Origin: JAGWRA01 sp035534615
Lineage (GTDB): Bacteria; Acidobacteriota; Vicinamibacteria; Vicinamibacterales; CAVVIG01
Length of the DNA stretch: 47,574 bases
Assembly: GCA_035534615.1 (NCBI GenBank)
Contig: DATLRO010000139.1
Location: forward strand, 1 to 47,574
Reading direction: 5' to 3'
A model generated the notes under the pieces. That model did no database searches. It was not told where the DNA came from and worked only from the letters and a program-made list of their open reading frames with translations. Both the position numbers and the translations under genes were made by a program. Shown in pieces: positions 1 to 6,046 of this stretch (the stretch's first letter is position 1; every line of letters starts with the position of its first letter).

Positions 1-1
1 C

Positions 2-343
2 GGGCGGCAGGCGGGCGCTCTTTTCAGACCCGGCCGCAGTCGGCTCAAGACTGACACACTATCTGACACGCTAACCTACGGAGGCAAGGGGAAACGGGCG
101 GACGAGTCGGAAGCGACAATGCGGGCTAAAGAGCTGGAAAATGCGGTCTGGCCGCGGCTGGATTGGCGTCAGCTATTCTTAATCTGCGGGTTGACGGGAA
201 GAATCTCCCGACGAACGTTGACAGCCAATCTGACAGCCAAGGCGACGGATGCCAGTGGACCGTCAACGGGTCGCTGGACAGAAACTCCAGTAATTCTGAC
301 GCTCGGGACACCGATGGACGCCGGCAAACACGCCCTGTGCTGA
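2..343 (+). other. Window-truncated open frame of doubtful reality
   Basis: The frame is open from the window edge to a TGA at 341-343 and reads through a Lys/Arg-rich stretch (KGKRADESEAT) with no recognisable domain. It stops inside the anticodon stem of the tRNA-Thr fragment. Tyrosine recombinases of tRNA-targeted elements often end with polar, poorly conserved tails next to the att site, so this could be the tail of a second recombinase on the plus strand, but no catalytic motif is inside the window. It may equally be non-coding. Nothing else convincing is seen in 1-338. Confidence 0.2.
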
Positions 344-388
344 TTCGTAATCAGCAGGTCCTCGGTTCAAGTCCGAGCGCCGGCTCCA
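339..388 (+). tRNA. 3' half of tRNA-Thr(CGU); probable att site
   Basis: The anticodon arm (GCTGA / TTCGTAA / TCAGC, anticodon CGT at 346-348), a five-base variable loop, the T arm (CTCGG / TTCAAGT / CCGAG) and the 3' acceptor strand CGCCGGC-T-CCA are all intact. The D arm and a normal 5' acceptor are missing. A GCCGGC at 320-325 could pair with the 3' acceptor strand, but only 12 bases separate it (plus one mismatched position) from the anticodon stem, too few for a D arm. Keeping the anticodon-to-CCA part only is what site-specific integration into a tRNA leaves at the far attachment site. The recombinase remnant starting 28 bases downstream supports this. It is probably not a functional tRNA. 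Confidence 0.75.
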
Positions 389-415
389 GATTTCTTAAGC
401 AATTCAGCGATTTCG

Positions 416-842
416 TCAGGCCGCCTCTTGGCTGGACGCGTGGTTGACCCCTTGGTTGACCCCGCTGTCCGGCGACGCGGGCGCGATCGCCGTCACGTTG
501 CGCTTCGCCGCTGCCTCTCGCAGGTCGCTGGGACTGACGATGTCGTACCGGTCCAAGACCGCCCGCGTCTTGTGTCCGGTCAGCTTCATCACCACGTTCT
601 CCGAGTTGCCGGCCCGGATGCAGGTCCCGCACGCCCGTCCGTCGGAAGTCGTGCGCGATGCGTCCCAGCACGCCGGCACCAGCACAGGCCGTCTTCCAGG
701 CCTTCGCGAAGCTCTTGATCCGCCGCCCTCCGGTCTTCTTCCCCGTTCGGTGGAACACCCACGGGGAGAGAATGCCCTGCTTCTTCATCGGCCGCCATGC
801 CCCGCGCGTACTCGCGCTCTGGACGTGGTCCGACAAGAGCAC
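416..842 (-). pseudogene. Tyrosine recombinase (phage-type integrase), C-terminal, frameshifted
   Basis: The first frame (842 down to about 632) encodes the catalytic-domain stretch WVFHRTGKK, then a helix and HDFRRTGVR, which carries the HxxR box (His codon near 653). The frame is then lost and continues in another one with RAGNSENVVMKLTGHKTR and LDRYDIV. That second part supplies the third-box His (GH) and the nucleophilic Tyr. Both pieces fit the usual HDFRRT...RAG...GHKTR...DRY order of integrases, so one small indel between about 618 and 632 separates them. The N-terminal part, including the first catalytic Arg, is absent. One frame reads on through the tRNA fragment, as is common for integrases overlapping their att site. 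It is an inactive remnant. Confidence 0.8.
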
Positions 843-846
843 ATGA

Positions 847-1362
847 TCACCGGCGGCACGCCTCGAAGGCGCGGGCGCAGCCTGACCTCGCCGCGGCCAT
901 ACGCCGCGCCCACCGGGCGCAGGTCGCTGGCCCGTCCGTTGCAGCGGCGCTCAAGGGCGCGGGCGCCGCGGACATCGACGCGGCCAACGTCGATCTCGCG
1001 GCGCTGATCACTGAGGCGCTCGCGGCCAACGCGGAGGCCGACCGGGCGGCGGCCGGCGAGGACCCGCAGGATCCGGAGCCGCCCGCGTCGAGGTAGTGGA
1101 TCGCGGCGGGATCGCCGAACCAGCGGACGTACATCTCGCGCAGGAGGCCCGGCGTCAGCGGGCCGCCGATCGCAGCCGGCACGACGGCGCCGATGCCGCA
1201 CACGGGGCAGATCGCCGTCGCGCCGCCGTCGCACCACCGGTCGATTCGCGCCGGCGGGTAGAGCCGGCAGCAGAAGAAGCAGCCGACGACCGGCGCCGCC
1301 TCGACGGCCGCCCGATGGCGGGAGGACAGCCGGTGCGAGGCGTCGAGATCGTAGACCATCAC
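847..1362 (-). CDS. Small zinc-binding cytoplasmic protein (CxxC...CxxC), C-terminal end uncertain
   Basis: Residues 1-95 resemble a widespread family of short, uncharacterised cytoplasmic proteins. There is an SSRHRAAVE segment, then CFFC at 28-31, RIDRWCDGG, CPVC at 52-55, and LREMYVRWFG near residue 83. The four cysteines probably form one zinc site. The family normally ends just after the WFG segment. Here the frame runs on for about 80 Ala/Ser-rich residues that look like antisense of a plus-strand frame (797-1096), so the native stop may have been lost by a frameshift near 1085. The start, GTG at 1362 or ATG at 1359, overlaps the stop of the upstream membrane protein, which indicates translational coupling. 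The biochemical role is unknown. Confidence 0.6.
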   Translation of the reverse strand: MMVYDLDASHRLSSRHRAAVEAAPVVGCFFCCRLYPPARIDRWCDGGATAICPVCGIGAVVPAAIGGPLTPGLLREMYVRWFGDPAAIHYLDAGGSGSCGSSPAAARSASALAASASVISAARSTLAASMSAAPAPLSAAATDGPATCARWARRMAAARSGCARAFEACRR

Positions 1363-1718
1363 CGCATCAACGGCAGCGCGACCGCCGCGTACCAGGCGAA
1401 GAAGATGGCGACATAGAACAGTGACATGACCACCAAAGCCTGCCGAATCGCATTGTCCAGGGCCTGCTCGTCCGACCCGCGCAACCGGCGGATTGATCGC
1501 AGTAGCCTAAAACTAATGAGCAGTCCTTCCCAATAGGCGATCACGAACGCGATCCAAGCGCCGAGAGTCATCGGAGTCAGAGCTGGCCGAACACGCCAGT
1601 AACTCACGATCAACGCGGTAAAGACGATCACCGCCTCCGCAACAACCAACATCGCAAGCGGTTGTCCCTCGGTCCCAGGTCGATCCAGCCGCAGTAGCCG
1701 ACGCTCAAACGCTCTCAT
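1359..1718 (-). CDS. Small integral membrane protein of unknown function
   Basis: A 119-residue protein with hydrophobic segments at roughly residues 21-40 (LAMLVVAEAVIVFTALIV), 50-68 (MTLGAWIAFVIAYWEGLLI) and 94-115 (LVVMSLFYVAIFFAWYAAVA). Basic stretches lie between them (RLLRSIRRLRG). Three membrane spans are likely. It overlaps the start of the zinc-binding protein gene by about 4 bases (stop TGA inside GTGATG), so the two are probably one transcript and cargo of the integrated element. I do not recognise a family. Confidence 0.55.
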   Translation of the reverse strand: MRAFERRLLRLDRPGTEGQPLAMLVVAEAVIVFTALIVSYWRVRPALTPMTLGAWIAFVIAYWEGLLISFRLLRSIRRLRGSDEQALDNAIRQALVVMSLFYVAIFFAWYAAVALPLMR

Positions 1719-1756
1719 GTTATTTGTTCTCCATCAAGTCACGGGCGAGCGGCTTC

Positions 1757-2014
1757 TCCTCGGCGCACTTCAATCTGAGAAGAAGTCAGCTCAAAGACAA
1801 CCGTGTCTGCGTTACCGTCGGGTACTCCCTCGCCACGATGAGTTTGTTCACCGCAGGTTCAATCAGCTTGAACTTTGGTGCCCCCTTCAGCTTGTGGGCC
1901 TGAATCGACTTCACATCGGAATCTACGACCTCTCTCCAGGAGCGCCCACCCTGCCGCTAGCGAGCAGTCGGCCCGCGCTTTCACCCAGTCCAACGTCTTT
2001 GGTACCGGTTCCAT
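1757..2014 (-). pseudogene. Remnant of IS1595-associated accessory ORF
   Basis: An ATG overlapping the transposase stop (TGATGG at 2016-2011) begins MEPVPKTLDWVKARADCSL and hits a stop at 1924-1926. After a frame change, the segments KFKLIEPAVNKLIVARE and VVFELTSSQIEV follow in different frames down to about 1757. These pieces, in this order, resemble the small hypothetical protein often found immediately downstream of ISXO2-type transposases. Several frame changes mean it is dead. The family assignment is from memory of the arrangement. Confidence 0.4.
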
Positions 2015-2213
2015 CACAGCGACTCCAAAAACGGTGCATCTGCCTGCACTGGCCCTGCGGCGGGATAGGGCGGATTATCCACCGATTCCCGGTACTGCAG
2101 GCGCTTGCCGTCAACCTGTCGAATCGCCCGCGCCACGCGCTCGCCGTCGTCAACCTTCCGGGTGTTCCACCGGAATTCACACTCGTTCAGGTAGTCCCAT
2201 GCTGACGCGGCAC
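2014..2213 (-). mobile_element. IS1595-family (ISXO2-like) transposase, C-terminal remnant
   Basis: Read on the minus strand, the frame gives AWDYLNECEFRWNTRK, then DDGERVARAIRQVDGKRLQY, then a short tail to a TGA at 2014. The pattern Y-L-x-E-x-x-F-R-W-N-x-R followed by GKRL-x-YR is the C-terminal signature of ISXO2-like transposases. The catalytic DDE-like part upstream is missing. Together with the accessory remnant this marks an old insertion sequence, largely deleted. Confidence 0.6.
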
Positions 2214-2241
2214 ACCGTCTTTGCGCCCGCGGCGGCGACTC

Positions 2242-2295
2242 GCCCCGATGTACGGAGGGGCTTTCAACAAGTCCTCACTCCCGTTGCATCGGGGC
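2242..2295. repeat. 9-bp inverted repeat in a 370-bp non-coding stretch
   Basis: GCCCCGATG at 2242-2250 is exactly complementary to CATCGGGGC at 2287-2295, with a 36-base loop containing GGGGCTTTCAACAAG. It lies next to the IS remnant and could be a damaged insertion-sequence end or a simple hairpin. The rest of 2214-2579 shows no convincing gene. It becomes somewhat more AT-rich around 2340-2400 and could hold the promoter of the next gene, but I see no clear -35/-10 pair. Confidence 0.3.
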
Positions 2296-2579
2296 TCCAC
2301 CCCGCCGAAGTCCGCCGACCTTAATCACGCTCGGCGACTCGCGAAATATTTTTCGTCATTAACTCTCCGGGATTTGTCGCCTCGCTCCGCGGAATATTGC
2401 ACGGCCGCCGCCGCCTTTCCTCATCAGACCGCGACCGCGCAGCCTGATGTCTCCCGGCACACGTGCTGCATGAATAGTCGACATCCGGCAAATGCCCGCG
2501 GCTGCGCACGGCCTGCGGTGCGGTCCCACTTCAACGGCCGGGGGCTGCCGGCCGCACGGCAAGCAAAGGAGAGGGTTGT

Positions 2580-3074
2580 ATGAAGCGCACGATTGTCCTG
2601 CTGTCAGCGGCGCTGTTCGTCTTCGCCGTCGCCAGTGGTCAGGCGAATGCGAAGAACTCCAGTTCCTCCGCACAGATCACGTCCCAGACCGGCACGGTGG
2701 CAGAGGCGCCGAGTCAGACGAAAAGCCGCGGAGGCTCCACGGCCTCCGAGGACACCTACTTCACGTTCTCGCTTCCAGTGGCCCTGGCCGGCGTCATGCT
2801 GCCACCCGGCACCTACCTGTTCCGGCACCTGCCGCCGGCCCTCACGTCACATCGTCATGTCGTGCAGGTGCTCTCGGCCGACCGGAAGAAGGTCTACGCC
2901 ACGCTGCTGGCCGTTCCAATCACCCGACTGACCCCGAGCAGCAAGCCGGTGATCGTCTTCAGTGAGACACCGGTCGGCCAGCCCGACGTGATCAAGGCGT
3001 GGTTCTACCCTGGCGAGCACGTGGGTGACGAATTCGTTTTGCCCGCGGCCGTCACAACCGAGGAAGCCCGCTAG
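2580..3074 (+). CDS. Small exported protein, Acidobacteria-type hypothetical
   Basis: A 164-residue protein with a clear Sec signal peptide (MKRTIVLLSAALFVFAVASG, cleavage near residue 24, ANA). The mature domain begins around FTFSLPVALAGVMLPPGTY, with SADRKKVYATLLAVP in the middle and VIKAWFYPGEHVGDEFVLP at the end. This layout (beta-rich, PGTY loop, terminal AWFYPG...EFV) is shared by a family of short secreted proteins common in Acidobacteriota, with no known function. The start is set by a strong ribosome binding site, AAAGGAGAGGG at 2565-2575. A hairpin at 3103-3135 separates it from the VWA gene. Confidence 0.75.
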   Translation: MKRTIVLLSAALFVFAVASGQANAKNSSSSAQITSQTGTVAEAPSQTKSRGGSTASEDTYFTFSLPVALAGVMLPPGTYLFRHLPPALTSHRHVVQVLSADRKKVYATLLAVPITRLTPSSKPVIVFSETPVGQPDVIKAWFYPGEHVGDEFVLPAAVTTEEAR

Positions 3075-3102
3075 CATCCGGCGGCTGTCGCAATGACGAA
3101 GC

Positions 3103-3135
3103 GGACACCGGGTGGTCCGGGACCATCTGGTGTCC
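3103..3135 (+). terminator. 15-bp stem hairpin between two secreted-protein genes
   Basis: GGACACC at 3103-3109 pairs with GGTGTCC at 3129-3135, and pairing continues through two G-T wobbles to a three-base loop at 3118-3120, giving a stem of 15 pairs. There is no following T tract, so it could be a Rho-dependent stop, an mRNA-stabilising 3' hairpin, or a leader structure for the VWA gene whose ATG is 43 bases downstream. Confidence 0.45.
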
Positions 3136-3177
3136 GCATGCCATGTCCCGTCCGGTTCGGCTGCAGCGAGCGACGCC

Positions 3178-4167
3178 ATGACGATCCATGCGCTGGTTCG
3201 TTCCAGTCGTGGCCCACAGGGCCTGCGCCGGCGTGCGCCGCTGGCGCTCGTGCTCGGCGCCGCGGCGTTCGTTGCCGCCGCCCAGCCCCCGCAGGGTTCC
3301 GGCGTGCCGCCGCAGGGGCCGATTCTCAGTGCAACCACCAGCCTGGTCGTGCTGCCCGTGACGGTGCTCGGCCCGCACGATCGGTTCGTCCCAGATCTCA
3401 CGAAAGATAATTTCGCGGTCTACGACAACGGCGTCCGGCAAACGATCCAGTTCTTCGGCAATTCGAACACGCCGGTCGCCGTGGGCCTGGTGATCGACAA
3501 CAGCGGCAGCATGCGGACTAAGCTGCCCGACGTCATCAGTGCCGCCACGGTCTTCGTCCAGACCAGCGACCCGCACGACCAGATCTTCATCGTGAACTTC
3601 AACGAGCACGTGTCGATGGGGCTGCCGCCGGGCATGCCGTTCACGAGCAGCATCGCCGAGCTTCAGCAAGGCCTGAATTCGGTCTCGGCGCGTGGCATGA
3701 CGGCCCTGTACGACGCCGTATTGGTCGCCCTTGCGCATCTGCGCCAGGGCGCCCGCGAGCGCAAGGTTCTGCTCGTCGTCAGCGACGGCGGGGACGACGC
3801 GAGCCGGGCGACGAAGCAAGAGGTCATGGCCGCAGCCGAGCGGGAGAACGCCGCAATCTACGCAATCGGCCTCTTCGATCAGTACGACCACGACCGCGAT
3901 CCGGGCGTGCTCAAGCAACTGGCGCACGCCACCGGCGGCCAGGCGTTCTTCCCGCGCCGGATCAGCGACGCCGCCCGGGTGTGCAAACGGATCGCGCGGA
4001 TCATCCGCAGTGGCTACACGATCGGCTACACGCCGACCGGCGTCGACAACGGCCGCCATACGATCCAGGTCGTGCTGCTTGGCGCCGCCGCCAGCCACGG
4101 CTACCGCGTCGTGACACGTCCGGGCTACCTCGCCGGCCAGGCGCCAGCGCGACAGGATCACCCATGA
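3178..4167 (+). CDS. Exported VWA-domain protein (VWFA-related Acidobacterial domain type)
   Basis: A 329-residue protein. A basic N-terminus and hydrophobic segment (LRRRAPLALVLGAAAFVAAA, residues 16-35) act as a signal peptide. A conserved lead-in (TSLVVLPVTVLG, LTKDNFAVYDNG) precedes the von Willebrand A domain, which has a complete metal-binding DxSxS motif (DNSGSM, residues 107-112), the RGMTALYDA loop and the VLLVVSDGGDD strand with its Asp. The C-terminus ends with SGYTIGYTPT and a short beta domain, the usual layout of the acidobacterial VWFA-related family. I prefer ATG 3178 over GTG 3112, because 3112 would sit in the hairpin and put 22 extra residues before the signal. The role is probably protein-protein or surface interaction in the periplasm; the ligand is unknown. 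Confidence 0.85.
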   Translation: MTIHALVRSSRGPQGLRRRAPLALVLGAAAFVAAAQPPQGSGVPPQGPILSATTSLVVLPVTVLGPHDRFVPDLTKDNFAVYDNGVRQTIQFFGNSNTPVAVGLVIDNSGSMRTKLPDVISAATVFVQTSDPHDQIFIVNFNEHVSMGLPPGMPFTSSIAELQQGLNSVSARGMTALYDAVLVALAHLRQGARERKVLLVVSDGGDDASRATKQEVMAAAERENAAIYAIGLFDQYDHDRDPGVLKQLAHATGGQAFFPRRISDAARVCKRIARIIRSGYTIGYTPTGVDNGRHTIQVVLLGAAASHGYRVVTRPGYLAGQAPARQDHP

Positions 4168-4247
4168 CCCGCCGCCTCTGACCCACGCCCTGTGCCGGCT
4201 CAAAGCGCAGGCTCACGACGGCGACCGGCTCCCTTCGTCAGTCCTCA

Positions 4248-4980
4248 TCATCGGGGGCGGCCGCCGCGGCGCTCCGCGGCTCCGCCACGCCAGGCTCTCA
4301 GCCGGTCGAGCCTCACCTGATACACACGCCGCGCGGCGTCGTAGCGCACCCGGTACTGCGTCGGGTAGTGCGCGGCGAACGAGTAGGCGCCCGGGACCGG
4401 TATCTTCCGTCTCATGTCCGGCCGGCTGTTGAGGAACGCCAGGCTGACCATCGGCTCGAGGAAGACGAGCTGTTTCGCGGCTTCCATCTCCTGCCCTTCG
4501 TGCGGATAGCGGATAGTGGATCGCCGACCGCCGCGCCTCGTCGATCAGGAAGAAATGGAAGTCGAAGTGGGGCACGGTGTAGATGCCCTGCGGCGGATGG
4601 CCATGCGGATTCCAGTTGATCATGACCTGGTCGAATCCGGTCGGCGGCGCCCCCTTGGGAAATTGAAGCATGTAGTGCCACCCGAGCATCCCGCCGTGGA
4701 GATTGTCTTCCGTCGGCAGCCCCTGCAGTGCTCCCTCGCTCAGCTCGATGCCGAGCGTCTGGAGTGCTCCCCCGCGCCTTGTGACCACCACGGTGCGCGC
4801 AGTTCCCCGACCGATCCGGACGGCAGGGCCCTTCCAGACCCGGCCGGCCCGCGTCTCCTGGCCGGAACCGGACGCCGGCCGCGCCGGCTTCGCCGCCGCC
4901 ATGAGCCCGACGCCGCCGGTCGCCGCGACCAGAACCAGGGCCACCCACACCATGCGTGTACGCAGGATTCCTCTGTACAT
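4248..4980 (-). pseudogene. TTHB210/DUF5602-like exported protein, frameshifted by a 7-bp duplication
   Basis: The start MYRGILRTRM is preceded by GGAGAGGGAA, followed by a signal segment (MVWVALVLVAATGGVGLMAA). Then come VWKGPAVRIGRGTARTVVV, MINWNPHGHPPQGIY and PHFDFHFFLIDEARR, matching the TTHB210-like (DUF5602) pattern. The reading frame is lost at about 4510. The missing C-terminal part, AKQLVFLEPMVSLAFLNSRP followed by YPTQYRVRYD, continues in another frame down to 4248. Removing one of two tandem CGGATAG copies (4503-4516) restores one frame reading AIHYPHEGQEMEAAKQ, about 242 residues. The function of the family is unknown. It is either a fresh mutation, a switchable frame, or a sequence error. 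Confidence 0.7.
4503..4516. repeat. 7-bp tandem duplication causing a frameshift
   Basis: CGGATAG occurs twice back to back (4503-4509, 4510-4516). On the coding (minus) strand it reads CTATCCGCTATCCG. A single copy gives an uninterrupted frame through the TTHB210-like gene. Confidence 0.85.
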
Positions 4981-5018
4981 TTCCCTCTCCAGTTCCTCTG
5001 GCCTAATCGAGGCCGCGG

Positions 5019-5735
5019 TCAGAACCGCTCGGCGCAGTTGAACCGCTCGTAGAGCCGGCCGGTTCCGGGATCGCGGGCCCGATCCCGGAACGCGGCGATG
5101 TACTGCGCCTCCCGGCCGGGCGTCTTTTCCATCTGCGTCCGGTGCATCCGGATCGCCTGCACCTTCGCCTCCCACTCCACCGTGATGTCGACCGGCACCG
5201 CGCCGGTGAAGCTCACCGTCCAGACGTGCGGCGTCCGGTGTGCCGGCTCGGGCAGGTCGCCCGGAAAGAAATTCGGCAGCCGCGCGAACACCACGCTGTC
5301 GAGCGCCGCATACGCCAGGGTGCGGTGGTCGGGGTGATAGCCCATCGAGAACTGCGTCTGGCTCGCCGGGTCGTGGGTGATGAGCAGATCCGGCCGCACG
5401 CGGCGGATCGTCTTCACGAGACGGACGCGCAGCGCGTGGGGCGGCTCCAGCTGCAGCTCGCAGTCCCGCAGGCCGAGGAACGTGGTCTCGGCGACGCCGA
5501 GCACCGCGTTCGCGTCGCGCTCCTCCTGCTCGCGGCGCTTCGCCAGCGTCTCCATGGTGAGGCCGCCGTACGTCCCCTTGTCGCCGGACGTCGCCACCAC
5601 CGCGTGCAGGCGGTGACCGCGATCCGCCAACTGGCGGGTGGTCCCCCCCATCGCGAACGTGATGTCGTCAGGGTGGGAGAACAGGAGCAGAACCGTCGCC
5701 GGGTCCGCCGTCGGAGCGAGGAATCGATCAAGCAT
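5019..5735 (-). CDS. PIG-L family (LmbE-like) N-deacetylase
   Basis: A 238-residue protein of typical family length. The N-terminal strand leads to the metal motif SHPDD (residues 20-24; AHPDD in most relatives), followed by FAMGGTTRQLADRGH. A second metal site lies at HPDH (134-137), and LLITHDP precedes it. These residues bind the catalytic zinc in N-acetylglucosaminyl deacetylases of the MshB/PIG-L/LmbE group. The substrate, usually an N-acetylated sugar conjugate, cannot be told from sequence. I chose ATG 5735, since MLDRFLAP aligns with the normal start and the upstream extension is low complexity. A TATACT hexamer 44 bases upstream could be its -10 box. It follows the DUF5602-like gene divergently from the BNR protein. 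Confidence 0.9.
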   Translation of the reverse strand: MLDRFLAPTADPATVLLLFSHPDDITFAMGGTTRQLADRGHRLHAVVATSGDKGTYGGLTMETLAKRREQEERDANAVLGVAETTFLGLRDCELQLEPPHALRVRLVKTIRRVRPDLLITHDPASQTQFSMGYHPDHRTLAYAALDSVVFARLPNFFPGDLPEPAHRTPHVWTVSFTGAVPVDITVEWEAKVQAIRMHRTQMEKTPGREAQYIAAFRDRARDPGTGRLYERFNCAERF

Positions 5736-6046
5736 GGCGTCGAGAGGACCTGAAGGGTCGCGAGCCGCCCGGGGACTCAGTATATCGCCGCACGCGCCGC
5801 CGCAACTCAGCGGCGCGCCCGCCGGATGGGCCGGCCGTTGCACCGCACGCCGGGCGCGGCGTCGAGAAGCCGCTCCTGCGTCCCGACATCAGGACTACAA
5901 TCACAGCCGCTGGTCCGCGCCGGACGCCGTCGGACGGACCCGGAGGCCACTGGCTGAGCTGCCCGCGCTCAGCGCCCGCGTATCGCGGTGCTCAGGCCTC
6001 GAGGGCGGGACAACCGCGGATTGGGGCTCTTCCCCATCCGGGAGCG
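5736..6046. promoter_or_regulatory. Divergent intergenic region
   Basis: It separates the PIG-L gene (minus) from the BNR propeller gene (plus) and has no credible gene. On the minus strand a TATACT at 5784-5779 is a fair -10 match, but its -35 partner is weak (AGTTGC at 17-bp spacing). A GGGAGC just before 6047 serves as ribosome binding site for the plus-strand gene. Confidence 0.35.

Noticed and set aside
1717..2205. A 162-residue plus-strand open frame
   Set aside because: It is antisense to the transposase and accessory remnants, has no ribosome binding site and no recognisable domain.
13..2300. An intact prophage or integrative element
   Set aside because: Only a broken recombinase, a tRNA fragment and IS debris are present; no structural, replication or transfer genes are visible.
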